This document shows positions 41,692 through 50,589 of a stretch of 64,000 nucleotides of DNA, one piece after another. The stretch covers positions 1,087,809 through 1,151,808 of the forward strand of contig NZ_JPER01000001.1 in assembly GCF_000753715.1 (NCBI RefSeq), in the 5' to 3' direction. The notes below the pieces were generated by a model. The model searched no databases, was not told the DNA's origin, and saw only the letters and a list, made by a program, of their open reading frames with translations. The DNA comes from Pseudidiomarina salinarum. GTDB lineage: Bacteria > Pseudomonadota > Gammaproteobacteria > Enterobacterales > Alteromonadaceae. The position numbers and the translations under genes were made by a program. Numbering within the stretch: the first letter of the stretch is position 1; each line of letters starts with the position of its first letter.

Positions 41692-42171
41692 CTAGCGGCG
41701 ATAACCGTGAAACGCGGCTAAATCACTAAAAATCCTGACCAATCCACTGCGAAATCCGTTGCTTCCGGCTTGTTTAGCTGTCGGTTTTGCGGAAGTTTCA
41801 GGCGCCTCCACACAAACACCAAGCCGGTTGCCGTCGGGATCCTGCAACTGCACAGGCAACTGTGATCCGTTACGCGACCGCTGCGCCATAAAAGGACGCA
41901 CCAGAATTTGCGGATAACGCAGCAGCTTGTTCATGCCCTGCTGGCTGAAGCGGATGCAGCGCGCCCGGAATCCTGAAGCATCGGCAGAGACGCCTTGCAG
42001 GCAGAGATTCAGCACATAGCCGGATGAAATCCGCAACTGGGCACAGTCTCTGCTTTGTGCCAGCACCTCAAAGCCAAGTTTGCCGTGGTAATAGTCCAGG
42101 CTGCGGCCAATATCACTGACAACTAAATTTAATTTTTGATTAGTATTGATAGTCTGAGTTGCTGTGTTCAT
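41692..42171 (-). CDS. VOC family / bleomycin-resistance-like protein
   Basis: A 159-aa glyoxalase-fold protein: LNLVVSDIGRSLDYYHGKLGFEVL at the N-terminus and VQLQDPDGNRLGVCVEAPE at about residues 105-125. The final 35 residues look unstructured. It is divergent from a LysR-type regulator, the classical arrangement for a regulator and its target, so it may be controlled by that regulator. Substrate unknown. Confidence 0.78.
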   Translation of the reverse strand: MNTATQTINTNQKLNLVVSDIGRSLDYYHGKLGFEVLAQSRDCAQLRISSGYVLNLCLQGVSADASGFRARCIRFSQQGMNKLLRYPQILVRPFMAQRSRNGSQLPVQLQDPDGNRLGVCVEAPETSAKPTAKQAGSNGFRSGLVRIFSDLAAFHGYRR

Positions 42172-42307
42172 GATTTAAATCCTCATCTGAGTGTAAATTA
42201 AAGGTCAATTGCGACCTGATGAACACAGTTTACTGTTTCTCTATTGCTTAATTAATCACCTCGCAATACAATCATTGTTTCCATACGTAAACAATCCGAT
42301 CCCGCTC

Positions 42308-43192
42308 ATGATGCTCGAACGCTTAAGTGATATGGCCATTTACGCCAAAGTTGTCGAGGCCGGCAGCTTCAGTGCCGCCGCCGATGCGCTGGATTTATCC
42401 AAAGGTGCCGTCAGCAAGGCTATCGCCCGCTTAGAGAAGCACCTGAACCTGCGGCTGCTGCAGCGAACCACCCGGCGCATGACAGTAACCCTGGAAGGCC
42501 GTGCCTTTTACGACTACTGCCAGCAGATAGTCAGCCAGGCCGCAGCCGCAGAGCATCATCTGGGCAGCTTCCGCGAGCAACCATCCGGCATCGTACGAAT
42601 AACCGCACCGGTGACCTTTGGCTCCATTCAGGTCGCTCCGCTGCTGCCGGAATTACTAAAAACTTACCCGGAATTAAAAGCTGAACTGGTACTGGACGAC
42701 AAACGGGTTGATATGGTCAAAGAAAATATCGATCTGGCGCTGCGCTGCGGCGTGCTTGAAGGCAGCAGCCTGATTGCCCGGCGGCTCAATGACCTGCCAC
42801 TGACCATGGTGGCCACGCCGCCCTACCTGAAACAGCACGGCACACCGGAAAAGCCGGACGATCTCAGTGAACATCAGTGCCTGTTACACGGCTTTCATGC
42901 AGCCGAGCGGCAATGGCAGTTCCAGGATCAGGGTCGCGCTGTCACGGTGGGGGTAAGCGGCCCATTTTGCGCCAACAATAATCTGGCACTTAAACATGCG
43001 CTGCTGGCGGACATGGGCATCGCGTTTTTACCGCGTTACCAGGTAGTAACGGAACTAGCCGCTGGCGAGCTAACCGAATTACTGCCGGGTTTTATTCCAC
43101 CGGCTACCCCGGTTCACCTGGTTTATCGCAGCCGCTTGCATATGAGTGCCGCCATGAAAGTAACCACCGAATTCCTGCGCGATCGGCTGTAG
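42308..43192 (+). CDS. LysR family transcriptional regulator
   Basis: DNA-binding regulator of about 294 aa. The N-terminal winged helix-turn-helix is MAIYAKVVEAGSFSAAADALDLSKGAVSKAIARLE, followed by the linker helix and a periplasmic-binding-protein-like effector domain (from about residue 90, GIVRITAPVTFG). This is the CrgA/DsdC-like LysR subgroup. The start is set at the ATG pair at 42308/42311; the frame is open further left to 42209, but those residues precede the domain and look non-coding. It is divergent from the VOC gene at 41692-42171. Confidence 0.9.
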   Translation: MMLERLSDMAIYAKVVEAGSFSAAADALDLSKGAVSKAIARLEKHLNLRLLQRTTRRMTVTLEGRAFYDYCQQIVSQAAAAEHHLGSFREQPSGIVRITAPVTFGSIQVAPLLPELLKTYPELKAELVLDDKRVDMVKENIDLALRCGVLEGSSLIARRLNDLPLTMVATPPYLKQHGTPEKPDDLSEHQCLLHGFHAAERQWQFQDQGRAVTVGVSGPFCANNNLALKHALLADMGIAFLPRYQVVTELAAGELTELLPGFIPPATPVHLVYRSRLHMSAAMKVTTEFLRDRL

Positions 43193-43262
43193 GCGATTTA
43201 TTGACAACCTAACTCCGCTTGCCTAGGGTCAATAAAGCAGAGTCTTTATAGAAGGAGGCGTT

Positions 43263-43541
43263 ATGGAAGGCCATGTCACTGACAAACCCCATCCGGTAGT
43301 TCGTACCAGTGAGTGGTTTGTCACCTTACTGATACTGTCGATTCCGGTAATAGGCGTCATCATGTTGTTTGTCTGGAGTTTTAACGACGATACTAACCCT
43401 AATAAGAAGAACTGGGCCAGAGCCGTGTTACTCTGGATACTGGTCGCCTTTACGGCGGGGCTTCTGGTTCTGCTTACGGGCATGTTTTTAGCCCCGGGGC
43501 GACAATCGCTCAATAACAAATTTGTGAGTACCTGTACCTGA
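43263..43541 (+). CDS. Two-helix small membrane protein
   Basis: A 92-aa protein with two hydrophobic helices (about residues 19-40 and 53-76) joined by a polar loop rich in Asn, Asp and Lys. A strong GAAGGAGG ribosome site precedes the ATG. The patatin gene starts at the very next base after the stop codon, so the two are co-translated. No family recognised; a partner role for the phospholipase-like lipoprotein is inferred from coupling. Confidence 0.7.
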   Translation: MEGHVTDKPHPVVRTSEWFVTLLILSIPVIGVIMLFVWSFNDDTNPNKKNWARAVLLWILVAFTAGLLVLLTGMFLAPGRQSLNNKFVSTCT

Positions 43542-44903
43542 ATGGAAAAATCTGCAAGCACGTCCTTAGTCTCTGCCCTGGCTTCCGTAGTGCTGCTGAG
43601 CCTGTCGGGCTGCTCTTCCATAGCCGCCATAGATAATGAGTCGCTGGCGACGGCCGAGCAAAACGGCGGCTATTCGCTGCAGGGCTACAACACCGACTTA
43701 GCACGCTCAGACGACATCACCCTGATCCTGGCCTTCTCCGGCGGTGGTAGCCGCGCGGCGGCCTTTTCTTACGGGGTGATGGAATCGCTGCGTGACACCC
43801 GCATCATGCTCGACGGCAAAGAAGTCCGGCTACTGGACGAAATCGATATGATCACCTCGGTATCCGGCGGCAGCTTTCTCGCCGCCTACTATGGCCTCTA
43901 CGGTGAGCGTCTGTTCGAGGATTTCCGGCGTGACTTTCTTGAACCCGACTACATGAGCGAATGGCTGTACGGCATCGCCAGCCCGCTGTTCTGGTTCTCC
44001 CGCCAGGGCCGCACCGACATTGCCTCGCGGATTTATGAAGAGCGGCTATTCGGCAACGCCACCTTCTCCGATCTGGGCAAAGCCAACGCGCCGCTGATCA
44101 TCATGAACGCGACGGATCTTGGCGGCGGCATCCGCTTCTCGTTTATCCAGGAATACTTTGACCTGCTCTGCTCCGACATCGCCAGCTACCCCATCGCTCG
44201 CGCCGTAACGGCGTCGTCAGCGGTGCCAGTGATGCTTAACCCGGTGGTACTCAAAAACCACAAAGGTTGCTCGAATCCGGCGCAGGCCTATCTCAAGCAT
44301 CTTGATGTAAGCAAGATCGAGGAAGCCATTCTGGCCCCGCATTTACTAAATACCATCGAAGCGCTGCAAACCTACGAAAATAAAGACGAACGCGAATACA
44401 TCCACCTGGCTGACGGCGGCATAACAGATAACCTGGGGTTAATGGCATTCTACGAAACCGTGGAGATCGGGGGCGGCATTGAAGCCTTTATGAAGCGGAT
44501 CGGGAATAAGCCATCGTCGAAACTGGTTATAATCAGCGTAAATGCGGCCGCAAAGCCACGTTACGCCATTGAATCAAGCAAAGAGGTGCCACCGTTGCAG
44601 GCAATAGTCAGTGCAGCCACAGACGCCCAGGTGCACCGTTCTAACTCAGCCACAATAAGCCTGGTCCGCCAGAGCATGAATCGCTGGTCCGACGAACTTT
44701 CTGAGTACTGGGCCCCGGTAGAACCCTACCTGATCGAGCTCAGCTTTGACGGTGTGCAGCAGCCCAAGAAGCGACTTTTTCTAAATCAGATACCAACGTC
44801 TATGTCACTCAGCGCTGAAGAAACCGACACCCTGATTCGGGTTGGCAACGAGCTGCTGCTTAACAATCCTGACTTTGTACGGTTGATTGAGGACCTGGAG
44901 TAA
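43542..44903 (+). CDS. Patatin-like phospholipase lipoprotein
   Basis: A 453-aa exported lipoprotein (signal ending SLSGC, Cys near residue 24) with a patatin domain from about residue 60. The anion hole is LAFSGGGSRAAAFSYGVME, the nucleophile is in MITSVSGGSFLAAYYG, and the catalytic Asp is in HLADGGITDNLGL near residue 290. All parts of the Ser-Asp dyad are present. It probably acts on lipids at the outer membrane or periplasm. It starts immediately after the small two-helix membrane protein. Confidence 0.9.
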   Translation: MEKSASTSLVSALASVVLLSLSGCSSIAAIDNESLATAEQNGGYSLQGYNTDLARSDDITLILAFSGGGSRAAAFSYGVMESLRDTRIMLDGKEVRLLDEIDMITSVSGGSFLAAYYGLYGERLFEDFRRDFLEPDYMSEWLYGIASPLFWFSRQGRTDIASRIYEERLFGNATFSDLGKANAPLIIMNATDLGGGIRFSFIQEYFDLLCSDIASYPIARAVTASSAVPVMLNPVVLKNHKGCSNPAQAYLKHLDVSKIEEAILAPHLLNTIEALQTYENKDEREYIHLADGGITDNLGLMAFYETVEIGGGIEAFMKRIGNKPSSKLVIISVNAAAKPRYAIESSKEVPPLQAIVSAATDAQVHRSNSATISLVRQSMNRWSDELSEYWAPVEPYLIELSFDGVQQPKKRLFLNQIPTSMSLSAEETDTLIRVGNELLLNNPDFVRLIEDLE

Positions 44904-45017
44904 CCGACTTTTACTACTGGCATATCTCGCCGCACAAATTATTTGTATATTTTTTAATCTGCGTTACTCTGAGGCAAAGAATTTATAACAATTCATTTGC
45001 CACGGAGCCGGTGCGAT

Positions 45018-46862
45018 ATGAAACTCTCTAATGTCCTTTCTTCAGTAAATCAGGTCGAAAAATCTAAGTTTCTTAATTTTATTGACCGTATCTGTGTTGA
45101 TGCCATGGATTGCGACAAAGCTCTTGCCAAGAGCGTAAAGAATATTGATGGCCAACTCAAAAATGCCTCAAACGGCGAAATTATTCAGTTATTTAATCTC
45201 GTACTTCCCCACTTTGAACGACTGGTGCGACAGCAGCTTGCCCTGACCGGCGCTCAAGCTGATGTGCTGGTTAAAATCCTGAGCCGTGACGGAAATTGCA
45301 TCGCCAAGATCTCCTGGATCGAGAGACTGTACACAAAAGAACTAACAAAGATTAATTCCCGTGCGCGCGAAATCAAAGAATTAATCAGCAGCGCCGCCGT
45401 GGATGAATCCTTCGGCGAGGCAAAACGCCTTGCCATTTATCACGCCTGTTTAGTTGAGGCATTTAAAAACGATGAGCGAATTAACCGCGAAGCAAAAATA
45501 ACTGATGATGAACGTGGCATTTTAAATGTTGTCGCCCGACAACTTGGTATCACGGACGACGATCGCACAGCAGTTGAGCACCTGGTTGATCCTGTTCCGA
45601 AGACGGGTGTGCAGGACTGTATAGATAAACTTAGGGAGTTCGGTTTACTGTTTGTAAGCCGTAAACACCAGACAATATATGTGCCTGATGAAGTTGTTTC
45701 GTTATTGCTCCGTCTACAGGGGCGCGATCTCTCGGGCCGCCATCTGCTGCGTATATTGCGGACGTTTTCTGATGCTGAACTTTCTAACGTTCTTAAGTCT
45801 CATGATAAGCGGATAAGAGGCATAGAAAGGACCCAGAAGTTGAAAACGATCCAGGATATGGGGCTTACCGCCACCCAAATTCTGTGCCAAGACATGCACG
45901 CCGACGATGCTTCTTTGAATGAGCGTAAAGATCGCCTTAAAACCCTAATCGACGACCTCAACCTGGCAACTGAAAAGCTCGGGACGACGATCGAAGAACG
46001 ATGCGCTTTGATCATCGATTCATTAAACACGTCAACAGATGCTGAGTTTAACGCGCTAAGTGCTGCCGGATATAAAGAACTCTATCAGGCGCTCAAGGAG
46101 CATATCCCTAAGTTTGTTTCACGGGTTAAAGAAGAATACGAAATTGAAGACAACCTCGAACTCGATGTAGAGCGACTCAAAGGGCTGACCATAACGCCGC
46201 ACGATATTCTGTTCATGCTTTCCAATGAAGAAGTAAAAGAACTGAAAGAAAGTATGGGGGTGACCAAGCGAGGAAACGCTCGCTTCGTTATTCTGGAGTG
46301 CTTTGCACACGCTACCGACAAGCTGATTGAACACTACGAATTACTAGCCTGTCGCGATTTGGCTGGATTAAAAGCGAAAGGAATTGAAATTTCTGAGCCT
46401 GAACTGGGTGTGAAGTTTGAAGAAGTCACTAAAGCAATCTTTGAAGAATTAGGATTTGATGTAGACGAAGATCTGCGACGGAGCATCAATACGGCTAAAG
46501 ACCAGGCCGACATCATGATCTCGCTTAGCGAAGACGACATCATCATTGGTGAGGCCAAAACATCAAAGAACGGTGACTTTGCTAAGTACTCATCGACTTC
46601 GCGACAAATAAAAGCCTATGTCAGTCGCTGTGAAGCCGCAGGCAAGCGAGTTGCACAAGTTCTCATTATTGCGCCTCGTTTTTCGACCGACTTTATCGAA
46701 TCCGCTGAAATGGATACCGAAGTAAATATTTCGCTGCTTGAAGCCGATGGGCTGAAAAAGATTCTGGAAGCTTATAAGGCGCGCAGAAGGCCTAATTTCT
46801 CGGCGAAATTACTCACGAAAGGCGGCCTCTTGAAGGCTGACCTGATAGCGAAGAATATTTGA
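45018..46862 (+). CDS. Multidomain protein with TerB-like, winged-helix and PD-(D/E)XK nuclease domains
   Basis: A 614-aa soluble protein of no family I can name. I use the ATG at 45018 (MKLSNVLSS, with GGAG upstream); a TTG at 44997 is possible. At about residues 135-195 lies a TerB-like helical segment (LAIYHACLVEAFKNDERINREAKITDDE). A winged-helix-like stretch follows (about 205-240, LREFGLLFVSRKHQTIYVP), then two short SAP-like helical units (near LRTFSDAEL and LSNEEVKELK). The C-terminus has a PD-(D/E)XK nuclease fold: Glu near 467, Asp498 (QADIMI) and Glu512-x-Lys514 (IIGEAK). It is a stand-alone gene next to the cassette region. A defence role is inferred. Confidence 0.7.
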   Translation: MKLSNVLSSVNQVEKSKFLNFIDRICVDAMDCDKALAKSVKNIDGQLKNASNGEIIQLFNLVLPHFERLVRQQLALTGAQADVLVKILSRDGNCIAKISWIERLYTKELTKINSRAREIKELISSAAVDESFGEAKRLAIYHACLVEAFKNDERINREAKITDDERGILNVVARQLGITDDDRTAVEHLVDPVPKTGVQDCIDKLREFGLLFVSRKHQTIYVPDEVVSLLLRLQGRDLSGRHLLRILRTFSDAELSNVLKSHDKRIRGIERTQKLKTIQDMGLTATQILCQDMHADDASLNERKDRLKTLIDDLNLATEKLGTTIEERCALIIDSLNTSTDAEFNALSAAGYKELYQALKEHIPKFVSRVKEEYEIEDNLELDVERLKGLTITPHDILFMLSNEEVKELKESMGVTKRGNARFVILECFAHATDKLIEHYELLACRDLAGLKAKGIEISEPELGVKFEEVTKAIFEELGFDVDEDLRRSINTAKDQADIMISLSEDDIIIGEAKTSKNGDFAKYSSTSRQIKAYVSRCEAAGKRVAQVLIIAPRFSTDFIESAEMDTEVNISLLEADGLKKILEAYKARRRPNFSAKLLTKGGLLKADLIAKNI

Positions 46863-46992
46863 TTGGTTGACGATCTTGCTAGATGCGAGGTTTTATATAA
46901 AGAATAAACGGAGATAAACATCGACCAGAAGCTACCTTTTTCAAGGCATCTTCTGGCGATGAACTTTAGAGCCGATATTTACTTATTAGAAT

Positions 46993-47625
46993 TTATTCTT
47001 TATTCGGCAGTATACGTAGCTCGACGCGACGATTTTCCTGGCGGCCGGCTGCGGTATCGTTCGAAGCGATTGGCTGGCTTTCACCGTAACCGATTGCGGT
47101 TAACCGGCGACGATCCACACCGTCTTCCATCAGTTCAGCGGCAACAGCTGCTGCACGATTCTCTGATAACTGCTGATTGTATTCGGAGGTACCCGTGCTA
47201 TCGGTATGACCTTCAACAATCATGGTGGTTTTTTCGTACTTCTGCAGTACCCGGGCTACGTCGCTCAGAACAGGTTCGAAGCTAGGGTTAACGGAAGAAC
47301 TGTCAGTACGGAAGGTGATGTTGTTCGCCATCTGCAGGCGAATATTGTCACCCTCACGGATAACTTCAATACCGCTGCCGGCAAGTTCATCACGGAACTC
47401 TTGTTCCTGACGGTCCATGTAGTTACCGATTGCACCACCAGCTAAAGCACCTACTGCGGCACCCCAAATGTAGCGGCTCTTATCGTGATCGCCCGTACCT
47501 TTACCGATCAGGGCGCCGGCGATTGCGCCAATAGCGGCACCTTTCTGCGTATTACTTGCCTGACTTGTACAACCCGCAGCGATCAATGCTGACGAGATTG
47601 CTACTGCTACCATGAGCTTTTTCAT
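46993..47625 (-). CDS. OmpA-family peptidoglycan-binding lipoprotein with glycine zipper
   Basis: A 210-aa outer-membrane lipoprotein like E. coli YiaD. Signal with lipobox LIAAGC (Cys near residue 19); glycine-zipper segment at about 30-68 (GAAIGAIAGALIGKGTG, GAAVGALAGGAIGNYMD); C-terminal OmpA-like domain at about 95-205 with MIVEGHTDSTGTSEYNQQLSENRA and RRLTAIGYGESQP, which bind peptidoglycan. It marks the left edge of core genome before the cassette array. Confidence 0.92.
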   Translation of the reverse strand: MKKLMVAVAISSALIAAGCTSQASNTQKGAAIGAIAGALIGKGTGDHDKSRYIWGAAVGALAGGAIGNYMDRQEQEFRDELAGSGIEVIREGDNIRLQMANNITFRTDSSSVNPSFEPVLSDVARVLQKYEKTTMIVEGHTDSTGTSEYNQQLSENRAAAVAAELMEDGVDRRRLTAIGYGESQPIASNDTAAGRQENRRVELRILPNKE

Positions 47626-48061
47626 ATGCGAACTCCTTGTCTTTCATTCAAAACATCAAAATACGGTGACCGCGGACAAGATCATTGCGCCGCGATCTAT
47701 CTACTAAGGTTAGCAGCTGATCGGAAAACATGCGTTGTCAGCGCTGGGGATCAGTATTTGCCCACAGTAGAATCTCTGGAACAAAAACTTACAATTTCGA
47801 CCACTAGTGTACGCCCTAAGTTTTTGAGATAACGGGCTTTTACGGTAACCTTACATAACTTTGTAAAGTTTTAATCACGGAGCTGACGCATCCATGTGCT
47901 AGCCGTGTACTCAGGTTATGAATTCGGGCTTGTGCGCCGGGTTCAGACTGAGCAGCTTTTTGAATTTGAGCAGAATGACTTGTATAAGGTTATTGGACTG
48001 GTTTCTGGGGCGCGGGAGAAGTAGCGTGGAGTTCAATGTCTGCTTTGTGGCAGGAGCGGAC
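47626..48061. other. Non-coding stretch at left edge of the cassette array
   Basis: No credible gene. It must contain the promoter of the OmpA-like gene on the minus strand. Near its right end GTCTGCT (48038-48044) and AGCGGAC (48055-48061) form an imperfect inverted pair that recurs near 54.5 and 63.3 kb. Short frames on the plus strand lack ribosome sites and homology. Confidence 0.6.
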
Positions 48062-48132
48062 GTTAACGCTTTGCTCACCGGAAAATCAGGAACGCAGCGA
48101 GTGATTTTTCCGAGTGCAGCAATTTATTATGC
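48062..48132 (-). repeat. attC-like site 1 (left-most cassette end)
   Basis: A 71-bp imperfect palindrome: arms TTGCT-CAC-CGGAAAA and TTTTCCG-AGTG-CAGCAA with extra unpaired bases on one arm, bounded by GTTAACG and ATTATGC core-like ends. It lies at the 3' end of the HEPN gene, whose stop is inside it. It is nearly the same in sequence and layout as site 2 at 51,344. The cores are degenerate. Confidence 0.65.
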
Positions 48133-49110
48133 GCTCTCAATTCTATCGAGTGTAAACAGTATATTGCCATGCACATCGTTGATAATATTACGGTTATCCT
48201 CAAATATTGCAGGTATATATTCTTTGAATTCTGAAACTGTACTAATCCTATTAATCAATGCTGCCTGAACTGCAGCCTGGCACCTTGAAGCGGCATGAAC
48301 CATAACTTGGCTATATAGCTCTAATTCTTTCATTGAAAAATCAACACTCCTAAAACCAGAATGGACGGAGTCATTTCTAAAAACTCGAACTTCATCAACC
48401 ACGTCAATGATCTTCCTGTTCCAATAGCTGTACCTAGGATGATTGGCCAAACCTGTGAGAAGTGACTTTGAGACATCATTTCGATGCTTCCCGTTTGGAA
48501 AGCCTAAAAACCAACGAACGACGCCCTCAATATTGTCAGTTTCCGACTCTTTTACAAGCGCCTCGATTGCGAACCAATAAAACAATGTTTTTAGTTGAAT
48601 ATTTTTCTCATGCTTACTATTTCGCACCCAATGCAATGACCGTTGATAACGTGCTCCAAGCTCATTCGTCAGAGATAATATATAATTCACAAAATCTATT
48701 CGCTGAATATCACCTTGATGAACCATGAAAGACATTGATGGCTCATACTGAGTTTTCTTTATTGGGTGAATTTTCCCGGACTCTAAATCTTTAACAAAGC
48801 CTACATCTGACGTTTTTAAGTTTGATATTGCAAATTCTACAGACTTAAGATCAAGAACTTCTGAGAATATATTTTCTGAAAGCTCAATTGCTTCAGCTAT
48901 GCTGCCAGCATCAACAACAGTTGCAATTCTTGCACAAAAAGCATATTGGTCGAAATCTGCTCGATTATCGACCGCAGACTCTTTTAGTGCACTTGCTTCG
49001 CTTTCGGAATCCGACTTATGTGACCTAAATTCCACCACCCCATACACCTGCGTCGAAGGTAACGATATACTTCTACTGTCAAGGATCTTTAAAACAAGAT
49101 ATTTAGCCAC
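48127..49110 (-). CDS. HEPN-domain protein (ApeA-HEPN-like putative RNase)
   Basis: A 327-aa protein. The C-terminal half is helical with the HEPN signature: LFYWFAIEALVKESE at about 176-190 and RNDSVHSG at 245-252, giving Arg245-x4-His250, the catalytic motif of HEPN RNases. This half resembles ApeA-type HEPN domains; the N-terminal half (about 1-130) has no recognised domain. The start is GTG and overlaps the upstream TPR-like gene by 8 bp, so the two are made together. It ends inside attC-like site 1, which makes the pair one two-gene cassette. A toxin or abortive-infection role is inferred from the family. Confidence 0.75.
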   Translation of the reverse strand: MAKYLVLKILDSRSISLPSTQVYGVVEFRSHKSDSESEASALKESAVDNRADFDQYAFCARIATVVDAGSIAEAIELSENIFSEVLDLKSVEFAISNLKTSDVGFVKDLESGKIHPIKKTQYEPSMSFMVHQGDIQRIDFVNYILSLTNELGARYQRSLHWVRNSKHEKNIQLKTLFYWFAIEALVKESETDNIEGVVRWFLGFPNGKHRNDVSKSLLTGLANHPRYSYWNRKIIDVVDEVRVFRNDSVHSGFRSVDFSMKELELYSQVMVHAASRCQAAVQAALINRISTVSEFKEYIPAIFEDNRNIINDVHGNILFTLDRIESA

Positions 49111-49648
49111 ATTTAACCCTTACAAGTTCATTGATAAATCTCTCAAGCAGAATCTTCTTTAAATGCTTATTTCCGATGTCACTTAATGTCATTTTTTCTT
49201 TTTTGAGATACTTAACCAATTGAATTGAAATTACATAATTATTTAGACTCAGACAGGCTTCAATAATAGTTCTTAGATACTCTTTTTTTATCGGTTTAGA
49301 TAAAAGAAACGTACAGCAATCCTCACAATTTTTATAATCATTAACAGAGAGGTAATATTTCAAACGAAACCAATATATCTCAATATCCTTGGGTTTAGAG
49401 CGGTATAGCAGCTCATCAAACTTACAAACTCCTTCATTGTCGAATGTCGCTATCGATAATAAATACCCTAATCGAATCGTTCTGGCATGATTTGGCTTTG
49501 CTTCGAAAAGATTCTTAAAATGGTACTTGGCCTCGATGATTTTCCCATTTGATACAAGGTGTTCAATAAACTTCGTTAGCCTTACTGCGTATTTCTTATT
49601 GTCAATTGGCGTACCTCTGTATTTCTTTTCAACTATTTCCAAAGTCAA
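49103..49648 (-). CDS. TPR-like helical protein, partner of HEPN protein
   Basis: A 181-aa all-helical protein with TPR-like periodicity: repeats of about 34 residues such as GKIIEAKYHFKNLFEAKPNHARTI and SVNDYKNCEDCCTFLLSKP. No enzymatic motif. The start is probably TTG at 49648 with GAGGTG very close upstream, so the exact start is uncertain. The stop overlaps the HEPN start. In two-gene HEPN modules the companion often controls the RNase; whether this one is an antitoxin or sensor is not shown by sequence. Confidence 0.6.
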   Translation of the reverse strand: MTLEIVEKKYRGTPIDNKKYAVRLTKFIEHLVSNGKIIEAKYHFKNLFEAKPNHARTIRLGYLLSIATFDNEGVCKFDELLYRSKPKDIEIYWFRLKYYLSVNDYKNCEDCCTFLLSKPIKKEYLRTIIEACLSLNNYVISIQLVKYLKKEKMTLSDIGNKHLKKILLERFINELVRVKCG

Positions 49649-49668
49649 ACACCTCGGGGCTCGGATGA

Positions 49669-49736
49669 CTCAAACGCATAATGCCCGCATAATAGGCGCG
49701 AGCTTGCGAGCGTCGTAATTGAGGCGTTTGTTAGGT
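49669..49736 (-). repeat. attC-like site 3
   Basis: Palindromic 68-bp site: outer CAAACGC pairs with GCGTTTG, and an inner stem forms between GGCGCGAGC and GCGAGCGTC. The right core is GTTAGGT, a perfect GTTRRRY; the left core CTCAAAC is partial. It lies directly after the stop codon of the trypsin-like gene, as expected for an integron cassette. Confidence 0.75.
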
Positions 49737-50491
49737 TAAACTGTTGCTTCGAACAAAGACGTCCCATTAAGAATCTTGGGTTTCCAGCTGTGTAATGGCC
49801 TAATATCATGTGCAATGCCATACTCCTCAATTTTTAACTTTGTCTCTTTATATTCGCTTCCGTTTTCCATTACTTCAAGATACTCATCTTCGATTAATTC
49901 TGTACGAAAGGAGCCAACACATACACCAACTACTATGTCTTTCTGTTGCTGATGTATAAACAGCGGAGAGCCACTCAGCCCACGACTGAGTAAAAAACTC
50001 AATTCGAACCCCTTAGGAATAGGCGTTAAAGTGGCATCTTCAGGTCTGAGCAAACGCTGCACATAACCTTTATGGCATCGAATATTTAACCTAAGCAACT
50101 CCGGGTTTCCGGATACAGCGTGTAGTGGGTATCCGTAGGTTACGACATCCTGCCAAGGCTCGACGTTTCTTTCACCTAATGTCAATAACGACTCGCAATG
50201 GTAGTCTATTACACCGATAGCAATGTCGTAACCATCTGGCGCGAATTCATAGTCCTTCAGTTCACAAATAACTGATTTTTCACTCTTTCCATTCTCACCT
50301 TTAAGTACAAGCCCCACCAAGCAATCTTTTGCGGTCGCACTGGCAACAGCACTTTCAATTACATGCTTAGCTGTGAGAAAACAGCCTCCATCATTAATAA
50401 AAAAGCCTGATCCAATTAACTCTTGGATATTTGCCTTTCCATCAATCAGGCTATAAAGGCAAATAGGAAATACATAGCTTTGCAGAAACAT
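49736..50491 (-). CDS. Trypsin-like serine protease cassette protein
   Basis: A 251-aa chymotrypsin-fold protease without signal peptide, thus cytosolic. The triad is visible: His43 in LTAKHVIES, Asp89 in DGYDIAIGVID, and Ser173 in RGLSGSPLF (compare GDSGGP). Glycine-rich GSGFFINDGG precedes the His as in the family. The region after residue 185 is not recognised. It is a single-gene cassette between attC-like sites 3 and 4. Stand-alone cytosolic trypsin-like proteases occur as effectors in phage-defence modules; that role here is inferred from the neighbourhood. Confidence 0.78.
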   Translation of the reverse strand: MFLQSYVFPICLYSLIDGKANIQELIGSGFFINDGGCFLTAKHVIESAVASATAKDCLVGLVLKGENGKSEKSVICELKDYEFAPDGYDIAIGVIDYHCESLLTLGERNVEPWQDVVTYGYPLHAVSGNPELLRLNIRCHKGYVQRLLRPEDATLTPIPKGFELSFLLSRGLSGSPLFIHQQQKDIVVGVCVGSFRTELIEDEYLEVMENGSEYKETKLKIEEYGIAHDIRPLHSWKPKILNGTSLFEATV

Positions 50492-50507
50492 TTTAGCCCC
50501 CCAATTA

Positions 50508-50589
50508 ACCTAACGCCAAGCTTTGGCAGCCGAAGCAACGCGCAGGCTGTCCCGGCCGCGATAGCAACGACAACAGCTCCTTGTTAGGG
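50508..50589 (-). repeat. attC-like site 4
   Basis: An 82-bp site with ACCTAAC at the left (perfect RYYYAAC) and GTTAGGG at the right (6/7 of GTTRRRY). Inner imperfect complementarity runs between GCCAAGCTTTGGCAGC and CAACAGCTCCTTG. The HNH gene's stop codon is in the right core. Confidence 0.8.

Noticed and set aside
46922..46957. CCAGAAG / CTTCTGG stem after the 614-aa gene as terminator
   Set aside because: The stem is interrupted and is not followed by a T-run on either strand; I do not call it a terminator.
47918..48268. 116-aa plus-strand frame at the left edge of the array
   Set aside because: It crosses attC-like site 1 and the end of the HEPN gene and shows no protein-like pattern.
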